A DNA stretch of 64,000 nt from PSRI01 sp041484195 (GTDB taxonomy: Bacteria; Bacteroidota; Bacteroidia; Chitinophagales; Chitinophagaceae), in NCBI GenBank assembly GCA_041484195.1, contig JBGPHC010000019.1, positions 19,020 through 83,019 on the forward strand. The letters are read 5' to 3'. The translations under genes and the position numbers were made by a program. The notes under the pieces are model-generated. The model was given only the letters and a program-made list of their open reading frames with translations. It was not told the origin of the DNA and searched no databases. This document shows, piece after piece, positions 26,705 to 35,438 of this stretch (within the stretch, counting starts at the first letter, position 1; the number at the start of each line of letters is the position of its first letter).

Positions 26705-27463
26705 TTATCTTTTAAACAAATAAAAGGAATTGGCCTGCTGGGTACTGGTGAGAACCAGCTCATTAATGCAAACATGTGCTGGGAGGCCCGCGCAGTAGAA
26801 TACCACATTAGCAACGTCTTCGGCCTTAAGCGGTTTAAAACCTTCATAAACTGAGGCTGCTTTTTCTGCATCACCTTTGAAACGAATCATTGAAAATTCG
26901 GTTTCTGCGGCCCCCGGATGAATGGCAGTGACCTTGATCTGGTGCCTGAGCAGGTCAATTCTCATGGCCTGGCTGATTGCTGCAACAGCAAATTTGCTGG
27001 CGCAATAGGTGTTTCCTTTTTCATAAACTTCTTTACCAGCAGTTGAGCCAATATTGATAATATGCCCCGATCTCCTGGAAATCATGGCTGGCAAAATCGC
27101 TCTTGAAACATACAGTAATCCTTTTAGATTGGTATCAATCATGGTATCCCAGTCGTCGAGCTGGGCCTCGTCAAAATAGTCTCTGCCCAGGGCCAGGCCC
27201 GCGTTGTTCACCAATATGTCAATCGATTTCCAGCTTTCAGGCAATGACTGTATCGATTTGAAAACTGATTTTCTGTCACGCACATCGAAAGCAAGCGTTT
27301 GCACTTTCACCCCATGCTTGGATTCAAGCTGTTTTTTCAACGCTTCGAGTCTTTCTGTTCTTCTGGCGTTAATGATGAGATGATAGCCTGCTTCCGCGAA
27401 TTTTTCAGCGCATGCTTTCCCGAATCCGGAACTGGCTCCCGTGATAAAGACTATTTTGCTCAT
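26705..27463 (-). CDS. Short-chain dehydrogenase/reductase (YdfG-like)
   Basis: A classical SDR of 252 residues that oxidises or reduces hydroxy/oxo compounds with NADP(H). The cofactor motif TGASSGFG (residues 8-15), the NADP-selecting ARRTER region, NNAGLALG, the catalytic Ser in NIGSTAG and YCASK (Tyr-x3-Lys) are all present, followed by HPGAAETEFS. The sequence resembles the YdfG group, which acts on 3-hydroxy acids such as L-allo-threonine. The physiological substrate is not known. Confidence 0.9.
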   Translation of the reverse strand: MSKIVFITGASSGFGKACAEKFAEAGYHLIINARRTERLEALKKQLESKHGVKVQTLAFDVRDRKSVFKSIQSLPESWKSIDILVNNAGLALGRDYFDEAQLDDWDTMIDTNLKGLLYVSRAILPAMISRRSGHIINIGSTAGKEVYEKGNTYCASKFAVAAISQAMRIDLLRHQIKVTAIHPGAAETEFSMIRFKGDAEKAASVYEGFKPLKAEDVANVVFYCAGLPAHVCINELVLTSTQQANSFYLFKR

Positions 27464-27641
27464 GAATGCGAGGTTTTGGAGAAAGCAATGTTAGTGAAAA
27501 AGCTGCAAAAAAAGGGAGTAGGATCCGGGTCTTTCTGCGCGAACAGATGACGTTTCAAAGTAGAATATTCAGAGGAATGGATGGCGGTAATGGCGGATCC
27601 GGGTTCACCAACTGTGGTAAAACATTCATTTCAATGAAGGG

Positions 27642-30263
27642 TCATCTGATTAGAGTAACAGTCCCCTTTTTTTGTACTAATTTGCCCAGGTAATCTACTC
27701 CCCTCACTCTCCATACAAATGTATCGGTGCCCTGTTCTTTCCCGCCAACGGTTCCGTCCCATCCAATTCTGGGATTGGTGGTAGTGAATACCAGTTGTCC
27801 CCAGCGGTTGTACACTGAAAAATAATCGAATTCTTTGATCCCTACTGGAATGGCCCTGAAGATATCATTCTTACCATCATGGTTAGGTGTAAATGCAGTC
27901 GGTACAAAAATGTCCGGCGCAGTCTTAAATATCCGCACTGTCATGGTATCATAGGCGAAGCAGCCTTCAATGGTACTCACTTTTACAACATAGGTAATGC
28001 TGTCTCCGGGATCGGAAACAAAAGTGGCTATAGGATCCTGTATGTTGGGGTTGTTCAGCCATGCTGGTGGAGACCACTCATAAAATTCTGCTCCCGTAGC
28101 AAATAATTGAAGCGGTTGATTAAGGACTGCGGCCGTATCACCGCCGGCATTTGCCGGAATAGGAGGGATCACTCTCACGAATACAGGCTCATTGGTTGGT
28201 TTGGGGCAGCCCAAGGTATCAGTTACACTAACCACATAATTTGTGGACACCAGGGGACCCACTATGGGATTGGGGATGGAAGTACTGCTGATTGCATAGG
28301 GAGGCGTCCATCTGTAAAAAGCTCCTCCGTTTGAGAATAGCTGAATCCTGTCACCATAACAAATGGCCGTATCATTACTGGCCCTGACCAGTGGATAGGG
28401 TACAGTATTAATGGCCACATTATCACTCGCAAAACACTTACCTATATACGCAGTTACGCTGTATAAAGTGGGGCCCAGGGGAGTAGCCAGGGGGTTCTTA
28501 ATATTCGGGTCATTGAGCGTCGCCGCCGGAATCCACACGAATTTCAATCCGTCGCTGAATGGTGTCAACATCATTGTATCGGTCAGGCAGATGGTAGTAT
28601 CAGGACCTGCACTGAGGGTGACAAAACTTACCACATTAACCCTTACGGTGTCTATACTTGTGCATCCGGGTACCGTTGTTAGACTTACGGTGTAAGTAGT
28701 GGTAATATCCGGACTTACCAGGATATCAGGGCCAATGAGTGTATTGATAGCATAGTTAGGGGACCAGGTGTAAGATCCTGGTGGTCCTTTGGCTGAGAGT
28801 GCAACGGTGTCTATATCACAGATGAGAGTGTCATTTGGTGGGAACAGTAATGGTCGGGCACGTACGGTAATATTTTCCGCGACAGTGTCCCTGCATCCCT
28901 TACTATTAGTTACGATGAAACGCACATTAAAAGTGCCTGTATCGGTATAGGTAAACTGCGGATTTTGCAAGTGGGAAGTATCATATGTTTGATTGGTGAC
29001 TCCAAAATCCCATCCCCATGTATCCACAATTCCATATTTTGTTTTGGTGGTATCTGTGAATTGCAAAGCCACATTCTTGCATCCCTCACTCACCACGAAG
29101 CCTGGAAAAAATCCCGGAAAAACTTTGGCAAGTGTATAAGCGGTGTCTGAGCAATCAAGTCCCCTGTTGGTGATCAGCATCACTCTATAAACACCCGTAT
29201 CGGGGAAAGTAAATGTCGGTTTCTGAAGAACGGAAGTATCGTTGGTTTGAGTGGTGACTCCGAAATCCCAGAAATAAGTGGTGATCAGGGGACTATTGCT
29301 CCTGTTCTGAAAAGTTAGTGTAAAGCCATCGCAGCTAATATATTCGGGTTGAAGGGAAGCCGCTGCAACTGAACATTCTGCCACTTTGATCTGGAGGTCT
29401 TTTCGGTGTACGTTGATCAGCAATCCGTTCCTGTATTCACCCACACAAACTGTAACGATATAGATTCCTGCGGCCGGAGCAATTCCTGACAATTTCCCCG
29501 TCGAATGGTCCAGTGTAACATTTGCGCCCATAGGAAATGTTGCAGAAAAACCAAATGTATAGGGGACAAAAAGATAAGGAGGAGGATTTGCACTAATTGG
29601 CTGGGGATCGATGGTGCTGGCTCCCAGGTAGGCGCCACATAAATTATAAGTCAATGAATCGTGATCAGGATCCATTGCGCCAAAATCGTACACGAAGGGA
29701 TTGCCTTCACAAATGATTACCGTATCCTTTCCGAGGAAATGCGCACTGCTGTTTTGGGGTGCGGTGGAAAGAACACTGGTTCCGGGAATATTTGCAGTAT
29801 AGGTTGCGCCTATTTGGTCAGAACCGGAAATATTGCTGATGTTCTCAATCCGGCAACATCTCTGGTAAGATATCGTGTATCCATAGAGAGCCGCCGGCAG
29901 TTCAACCATAAAGGTATATATGCCCACCTGGTAACATACTATGGGTGGGTTATCAATACATTTTCCAGGGTTTGTGAGGTTCAGCACATCTACCCTGCCC
30001 TTCTGAACACTGAATGTGCCGTAAAGTGTTGGATTGGAAGAACTGTTCCATTGGTAGATGGAAATCGCCGCTTGGTCATCCAACTGGGCGCCGGTTGAAT
30101 TGCAATCGCGGTAGAGTTTGAGGGTGATTTGGTACTTGTAACTATTGGGTGCCGTGCCTGTTCCTATATACGTGTAATACAACTCACCTCCGGTAATATG
30201 CCTGGCAATTGCAGTAGAGTACAGACCAATGAAAATAGCTATGGTGAGCAAATATTTTTTCAC
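27642..30263 (-). CDS. Secreted PKD-domain protein with CHU_C type B T9SS sorting domain
   Basis: An 873-residue surface or secreted protein. After a signal peptide (residues 1-20) the mature protein starts RHITGGELYYTY, a common opening of large Bacteroidota adhesin-like proteins. At least two PKD-type repeats are visible (YFWDFGVTTQTNDTS and GWDFGVTNQTYDTSHLQ, around residues 325-470), followed by Ig-like repeats. The last about 90 residues form the gliding-motility-associated C-terminal domain (FVPTAFTPNHDGKNDIF, VYNRWGQLVF, GTDTFVWRV), the type IX export signal used by SprA. The start is GTG at 30263, one base after the hydrolase stop, so it is the last gene of a three-gene operon. Confidence 0.9.
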   Translation of the reverse strand: MKKYLLTIAIFIGLYSTAIARHITGGELYYTYIGTGTAPNSYKYQITLKLYRDCNSTGAQLDDQAAISIYQWNSSSNPTLYGTFSVQKGRVDVLNLTNPGKCIDNPPIVCYQVGIYTFMVELPAALYGYTISYQRCCRIENISNISGSDQIGATYTANIPGTSVLSTAPQNSSAHFLGKDTVIICEGNPFVYDFGAMDPDHDSLTYNLCGAYLGASTIDPQPISANPPPYLFVPYTFGFSATFPMGANVTLDHSTGKLSGIAPAAGIYIVTVCVGEYRNGLLINVHRKDLQIKVAECSVAAASLQPEYISCDGFTLTFQNRSNSPLITTYFWDFGVTTQTNDTSVLQKPTFTFPDTGVYRVMLITNRGLDCSDTAYTLAKVFPGFFPGFVVSEGCKNVALQFTDTTKTKYGIVDTWGWDFGVTNQTYDTSHLQNPQFTYTDTGTFNVRFIVTNSKGCRDTVAENITVRARPLLFPPNDTLICDIDTVALSAKGPPGSYTWSPNYAINTLIGPDILVSPDITTTYTVSLTTVPGCTSIDTVRVNVVSFVTLSAGPDTTICLTDTMMLTPFSDGLKFVWIPAATLNDPNIKNPLATPLGPTLYSVTAYIGKCFASDNVAINTVPYPLVRASNDTAICYGDRIQLFSNGGAFYRWTPPYAISSTSIPNPIVGPLVSTNYVVSVTDTLGCPKPTNEPVFVRVIPPIPANAGGDTAAVLNQPLQLFATGAEFYEWSPPAWLNNPNIQDPIATFVSDPGDSITYVVKVSTIEGCFAYDTMTVRIFKTAPDIFVPTAFTPNHDGKNDIFRAIPVGIKEFDYFSVYNRWGQLVFTTTNPRIGWDGTVGGKEQGTDTFVWRVRGVDYLGKLVQKKGTVTLIR

Positions 30264-30264
30264 A

Positions 30265-31128
30265 TCAGGTATCGTTTACCAGGTTGAGGTATTTCAATAT
30301 AGCATTATTGGATTGATCTATATCTTCCCACATACCCATATGTGCAACACCGGGAAGTATTGAAATCAACGATAAATCGGGAATCTGGCATTGGCTTAAG
30401 CTCTCTTGTAAAATTACACTTTTATCATCTTCACCTATAATAAACAATATTGGCTTCCTGAATATTGTGAGAACCCCTGTCCGGTCAGGTCGGTTGAGCA
30501 TTGCTTCATAATATTGTACGAGGGTTTCGGCCGAAAAGTTGGCTCCGGCGGCGATCAGGGCCCCTATTTTGCCAGGCTGTTCAAGTCTGAATTTTTCTGC
30601 AAATAAATTGGGAATGGATTGTTTCAGAAAAGCTTGTCCACCTTGCCGCCAGATGAATTCAATCGCTTTAGTTCTAATGGCCTTCTTTTCATCACTGTCG
30701 GCATAAGCAGTGGAATGAAACAGCCCAAATCCATCTAATAATCCGGGATATTTTTCGGCAAAGGCCAGGGTAATATACCCTCCCATGCTGTGGCCAATCA
30801 TAACACAGATATTAATTTCTTCAACGTCCAGGATAGTTTTGATTAGATCGGCATAGTAATCCATTGAAGGATAAACCGACACTGAATTTGCAGGCACAGG
30901 ACTTGTTGAATCTATTTTCAGGATTCCTCGAATGTGAGAGACAGGCACTGATTTCCCGCTTCCCGGGAGGTCAGGTATGATGAGATTGAACCGGGATTCC
31001 AAGAATAATATTTGATTCTCCCAGATAGTACCATCTTCTCCAAAACCGTGCACCAAAATGATAGGTTGTCCATGACCGATATTACGATAGTAAATGTCTG
31101 TTCCGCCAAATGTGGTCCGCTTATCCAT
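30265..31128 (-). CDS. Alpha/beta-hydrolase
   Basis: A 287-residue alpha/beta-hydrolase. Seen: the oxyanion segment PIILVHGFGEDGTIW, the nucleophile elbow IGHSMGGYITL (catalytic Ser), a helical cap region, the acid in FIIGEDDKSV and the catalytic His in LPGVAHMGMWED. The start used is the ATG at 31126-31128, 5 bp after the upstream stop; the frame extends further upstream but inside the DUF4105 gene. No substrate can be assigned. The gene sits between an Lnb-type gene and a T9SS cargo gene in one tight operon, suggesting, weakly, an envelope-linked esterase or lipase role. Confidence 0.88.
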   Translation of the reverse strand: MDKRTTFGGTDIYYRNIGHGQPIILVHGFGEDGTIWENQILFLESRFNLIIPDLPGSGKSVPVSHIRGILKIDSTSPVPANSVSVYPSMDYYADLIKTILDVEEINICVMIGHSMGGYITLAFAEKYPGLLDGFGLFHSTAYADSDEKKAIRTKAIEFIWRQGGQAFLKQSIPNLFAEKFRLEQPGKIGALIAAGANFSAETLVQYYEAMLNRPDRTGVLTIFRKPILFIIGEDDKSVILQESLSQCQIPDLSLISILPGVAHMGMWEDIDQSNNAILKYLNLVNDT

Positions 31129-31133
31129 CGGTA

Positions 31134-32345
31134 TTATCCCTTTTTGTAAATCGACCAACTTCGCCAGGACAAAAGTATTACAATGGGCAGTAAGGCAATA
31201 TTCAGCCTTTGGGGAAGCAGGAACCAGGAAAATAGAACTAAGAGGGCCAGGATCATCGCGAAGAGCCAGTATCTTTTCACCCATTTTTTCCTGGAAGGGA
31301 TTAAGAAAGCTGCTATCAGATGCGGGGGAAATGCCCAAAGTAAATTGTAGTTATTTCGGCATACAGTATGATCTGTGCCCAGCCACATGAAGAGTATGGT
31401 GCTGCCCACCAGACCGGTTGCGAAAAATAGCAGAAAATCGAAAATCGGGGACAATTTTCTGGTCCAGGAAAAATTAAGAATATTCAATGCGACCATGATT
31501 AGCAGTAGCACATTGAATGCGATGGCTGGCGTGATCAAAGATGCGCCCGTTTCAGGCATGGGAGAAGCCGCGTACAAAACTGTTTTTTTCGAAACCAAAT
31601 TCTTGCTCCCTATGTTGGAATTGTCGAATCCCTTTTCCAGGTAATCAGGCAGGAAGTTAGACTCAAGATTGGTCATGGGTCTATCGATCCGGCTGCCCAG
31701 CAGGATATCGATGCCCAGCCAACTCCAGTACATTTTATTTTGAATCAGGTAGAAACGAATCAGGTCGCGGAAACTGGTCCGCGGCGATGGGAGAACATTT
31801 GATGTATAGATAGGGCTATCAAGATTTTTTGCAATGATCTCATAGGGTCTTGTGGAACAATTGTCAAAAAGGAAATCGTATTTGTAGAATTTATTCTCTC
31901 CCATGGAATTGGTCACAAGAGCCAGTTTGAGCCTGGTTTTTTCCCCGCAATTAAGGTTGAGTTCCTGCTCCCTGATGCTTCGCTGATAGTATTCATACTC
32001 TCGCATGAAATCCGGGAAATCATCAACCGAAAGAAAATATTTCAGATCCTCTCCACCTTTTATGAATTTCACATAGAATGCAGTAGGATCGCTGAAATCA
32101 AATGTGCCATAATTGTAAATCCTGTCGCTGCCTTCCGTGCTGTCGACCACCCTGATTGCAGAATGTCCGAATGTGGTGTACAAATCTTCTCCCGGATCGC
32201 AGGTGAGCAGACTGATCCGCAGTCTACAATTCAGGGCTGACAGTTGTGTGCTGTCTAATGTAGGTTGGGAATAGCCTGACTGGAATTGAAAACCAGCCAG
32301 AAATATTACGAACAGCGGGATTATTCTTAATGGCTTAAAATACAT
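31134..32345 (-). CDS. lnb: DUF4105 membrane protein, Lnb-type lipoprotein N-acyltransferase
   Basis: A 403-residue protein with an N-terminal signal/anchor (residues 7-26), a periplasmic DUF4105 domain (about 40-250) and four to five C-terminal membrane helices (about 270-395). The DUF4105 family includes Lnb, reported as the N-acyltransferase that completes lipoprotein triacylation in Bacteroides. The two family motifs with the expected catalytic residues are present: His in TTFGHSAIRV and Cys in FLFDNCSTRPYE. The symbol is assigned by family and architecture. It is the first gene of an operon with the alpha/beta hydrolase and the PKD/CHU_C protein. Confidence 0.8.
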   Translation of the reverse strand: MYFKPLRIIPLFVIFLAGFQFQSGYSQPTLDSTQLSALNCRLRISLLTCDPGEDLYTTFGHSAIRVVDSTEGSDRIYNYGTFDFSDPTAFYVKFIKGGEDLKYFLSVDDFPDFMREYEYYQRSIREQELNLNCGEKTRLKLALVTNSMGENKFYKYDFLFDNCSTRPYEIIAKNLDSPIYTSNVLPSPRTSFRDLIRFYLIQNKMYWSWLGIDILLGSRIDRPMTNLESNFLPDYLEKGFDNSNIGSKNLVSKKTVLYAASPMPETGASLITPAIAFNVLLLIMVALNILNFSWTRKLSPIFDFLLFFATGLVGSTILFMWLGTDHTVCRNNYNLLWAFPPHLIAAFLIPSRKKWVKRYWLFAMILALLVLFSWFLLPQRLNIALLPIVILLSWRSWSIYKKG

Positions 32346-32528
32346 GCGGACAATTTACAAAATATACTGTTTGAAGATCAGGGATCATTGATCGGATGTT
32401 TTAAATAAGGGATCTGCTATCCGGATCCGTTATCGGGATGAGAATGAAGTGGAGAAGAAGCTAATCAGTCCTTGTAAAATGCATTCGAAGATTGTCAATA
32501 TTAAAAAGCTGAAATGATCGGGATCCAG

Positions 32529-34022
32529 TCAGCGCGTATAGTTTGGAGCTTCCCTCGTTATTTCAATATCGTGTGCGTGGCTCTCTTGGATCCCGGCGTT
32601 TGTAATCTTGATGAATTGTGCCTGTTGTAATGTTTTGATATCCTTTGCCCCACAGTATCCCATACCTGCCCTCAGCCCACCAACATATTGATATACGATT
32701 TCGCTCAGGCTACCTTTAAATGCCACCCTTCCTTCAATGCCCTCCGGAACAAATTTCCGTATATCATCTTCCACGTCCTGGAAATAGCGGTCGTTGCTCC
32801 CTTGACCCATGGCACCCAAAGAACCCATGCCTCTGTATTGTTTGAATTTTCTTCCTTCATAAATTATGGTATCGCCCGGGCTCTCTTCTGTTCCGGCGAA
32901 TACACCTCCCATCATCACAGCGCTGGCGCCTGCGGCCAATGCCTTCACCATGTCACCGGTATACCGGATTCCGCCATCTGCAATCAGGGGGATATTCATT
33001 TTATTGAGTGCTGATGCGGCCTCCATGATGGCCGTGATCTGTGGTACACCAGCTCCAGCCACGATTCTCGTTGTGCAAATGGAGCCTGGACCAATTCCCA
33101 CTTTCACGGCATCCGCTCCCGTTTCAGCAAGGGCTTTGGCACCCGCTGCCGTGCCAACATTTCCTGCGATGACCGACAGTTTCTTGAAATTTTTCTTCAG
33201 CTTTTTCAAAGCGTCCATAACACCACGGGTATGGCCATGCGCGCTATCCAGGCATACAATATCAACGCCATTTTGCTGGAGTGCCGCTGCGCGATCCAGA
33301 AGATCACCCGTAATTCCCAGGCCTGCCCCTACCCGCAAGCGACCGAAATCATCTTTAATGGCATTCGGGAAACTCTGCAGTTGAAGGATATCACGGTAGG
33401 TGATGAGACCCACCAATTGTCCCGACTTATTGACTACAGGCAATTTTTCAATCTTATACTGGCTTAATATTTTTTTGGCTTTCTTCAGATCGGTGCCTTC
33501 CGGGGCTATGATAAGATTCTCCCTGGTCATCACTTCACTCACTTTTTTCGAGTGAATGGTCTCAAAACGAAGGTCTCTATTGGTGAGTATGCCTACGAGT
33601 CTTTTCTTATTATCCACTATCGGAATCCCGCCGATCTTATTCTCTTTCATGAGGCGGAGGGCATCGGAAATGGTTGCCTGTTCATGCAGGGTAATTGGGT
33701 CCAGGATGAGACCACTTTCGCTTCGTTTTACTTTGCGCACCTGTTCGGCCTGGCGTTCAACTGACATATTTTTATGGAGAATGCCCATACCGCCTTCCCT
33801 TGCGAGAGCAATGGCCAGGTTGGCTTCAGTAACGGTATCCATGGCTGCTGAAAGCAGGGGGATATTTATAGTGATGTCCTTGGTAAGCCGGGTCTTGATT
33901 TCTGCATCCCGGGGCAGTACCTGCGAATAGGCGGGAACTAATAAAACATCATCGAATGTAAGTCCTTCGCCGAAAAATTTTTGAGGGAATTTGTCCTTGG
34001 GGGAGTTGATTATTGTTGCCAT
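32529..34022 (-). CDS. guaB: IMP dehydrogenase
   Basis: The enzyme oxidises IMP to XMP, the committed step to GMP. The 497-residue protein has the TIM barrel with GLTFDDVLLVP at the N-terminus, two CBS domains inserted at about residues 100-215 (ISDALRLMKENKIGGIPIVD, VSEVMTRENLI), the catalytic loop GIGPGSICTTRIVAGAGVPQ with its Cys, and the flap region FKQYRGMGSLGAM. The ATG at 34020-34022 was chosen over an in-frame TTG two codons upstream. dprA lies 80 bp upstream on the same strand. Confidence 0.97.
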   Translation of the reverse strand: MATIINSPKDKFPQKFFGEGLTFDDVLLVPAYSQVLPRDAEIKTRLTKDITINIPLLSAAMDTVTEANLAIALAREGGMGILHKNMSVERQAEQVRKVKRSESGLILDPITLHEQATISDALRLMKENKIGGIPIVDNKKRLVGILTNRDLRFETIHSKKVSEVMTRENLIIAPEGTDLKKAKKILSQYKIEKLPVVNKSGQLVGLITYRDILQLQSFPNAIKDDFGRLRVGAGLGITGDLLDRAAALQQNGVDIVCLDSAHGHTRGVMDALKKLKKNFKKLSVIAGNVGTAAGAKALAETGADAVKVGIGPGSICTTRIVAGAGVPQITAIMEAASALNKMNIPLIADGGIRYTGDMVKALAAGASAVMMGGVFAGTEESPGDTIIYEGRKFKQYRGMGSLGAMGQGSNDRYFQDVEDDIRKFVPEGIEGRVAFKGSLSEIVYQYVGGLRAGMGYCGAKDIKTLQQAQFIKITNAGIQESHAHDIEITREAPNYTR

Positions 34023-34102
34023 GTGCAAAGATAGTGCAGTGGCTAAATTCCTACCAAATGTTTTTATTTCGGCCGAAATATGGCTACTCGAACGCGTGCC
34101 CC

Positions 34103-35200
34103 CTAAAGGAGCTTATATAATTTGCCAGGCAATGAAGTCAATACGTTTTGCAATTCCAGGTTTAAGATGGCAGCGGCCACGGCACTGCTTCTCAAACCGC
34201 TCTTTACATAAAGCTCATCGATATGCGTGATTCCATATTGCCGGAGAATTTGCACAATGACCTTCTCATCGGGACTCAGGTCCACGAATAATTCTCTTTG
34301 GGGCTGATGTTTCGGGGGTAGCTGACTCCAGTTCATGAAATCAATGATATCTTTTCCGGAACTCACCAAAGCCGCCTTATTGGTCCTTATCAGGTAATTG
34401 CATCCCTCGCTCTTAGTATCAGAAATTTTTCCGGGTATGGCAAAAACATCTTTATTATAACTGTTGGCTAATTCTGCCGTGATCATGCTTCCTCCCTTGA
34501 GACTTGTTTCAATTACCACGGTGGCGTCGGAAATTCCGGCGACAATCCGGTTCCGCTTGGGAAAATTTTGTTTGTCTGGTTTGGTGTTAGTCATGAAATC
34601 AGTGAGAAGGCCGCCATTCATGGTCATCTCCCTGGCAAGGGTCTTGTTTTCATCCGGATAAATTCTGTCCAGCCCATGAGCCAGAACACCCACTGTTGGC
34701 AAGTCCTGCTTAAGCGCAAGTTTATGAGCAATGGAATCCACGCCATAAGCCAGTCCGCTCACGATCAAAACCTTGTATGGCACAAGATCCTCAATGATTT
34801 TTTTTGCCGATTCCTTGCCATAGTCTGTATTGTTTCGGGTACCGATAATACTCACTACCTTTTCCGCATTCAGGTCAGCATTGCCGCGGAAATACAATAC
34901 GAGGGGTGCATCATAACAATTCAATAACCGCTTTGGATAACCCGGTGCCCCAAGTATCAGCACCTCAATCTTATATTTTTCGATGAACCTTATCTCTTCC
35001 TCCGCCCTCTTGAAGCCCTTGAATTCTTTTATGCTCCGGGCCCGGACTTCGCCTATCCCTGGTAGTTTGTCCAGGTCAGATTTCCGGGCTTTGAATATAT
35101 TTTCCGCGTTTCCAAAATAACCTATGAGTTCCCTGGCGTGAATATCCCCAATATGGGGAACCATTGTAAGGGCGATATGGTGTACCAGGTCATTGGGCAT
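34103..35200 (-). CDS. dprA: DNA-processing protein DprA (Smf)
   Basis: DprA binds incoming single-stranded DNA and loads RecA during transformation. The 365-residue protein has an N-terminal helix-hairpin-helix-like region (LDKLPGIGEVRARSI), the Rossmann-like SMF core (VVSIIGTRNNTDYGKES, LIVSGLAYGVDSIAH, RNRIVAGISDATVVIE, KGGSMITAELANSYNKDVFAIPG) and a C-terminal winged-helix-like domain (about residues 300-365). The start is the ATG at 35198-35200, matching the family's N-terminus better than an upstream TTG. It precedes guaB. Confidence 0.95.
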   Translation of the reverse strand: MPNDLVHHIALTMVPHIGDIHARELIGYFGNAENIFKARKSDLDKLPGIGEVRARSIKEFKGFKRAEEEIRFIEKYKIEVLILGAPGYPKRLLNCYDAPLVLYFRGNADLNAEKVVSIIGTRNNTDYGKESAKKIIEDLVPYKVLIVSGLAYGVDSIAHKLALKQDLPTVGVLAHGLDRIYPDENKTLAREMTMNGGLLTDFMTNTKPDKQNFPKRNRIVAGISDATVVIETSLKGGSMITAELANSYNKDVFAIPGKISDTKSEGCNYLIRTNKAALVSSGKDIIDFMNWSQLPPKHQPQRELFVDLSPDEKVIVQILRQYGITHIDELYVKSGLRSSAVAAAILNLELQNVLTSLPGKLYKLL

Positions 35201-35438
35201 TCTTATCGCGACGATTTTCCACTTCGCTTCGGTTAAATTGAAGAATTGCAAAATAATATTCTTTCAACAACTCAGGAGGGTAGGGGCAGGTCAACTGTTT
35301 GTTGGTAATGGTCTTTGGGGGAAAAATATCCTGAATGCGGGGGAAACCCATAAGTCGGGGTGGTTTTCAGGACCCAAGTTACAAAAGGAATGAAGACTGC
35401 AAAGGGGTCAATCCGTAAAAACTACGAGTAAAATCCTG

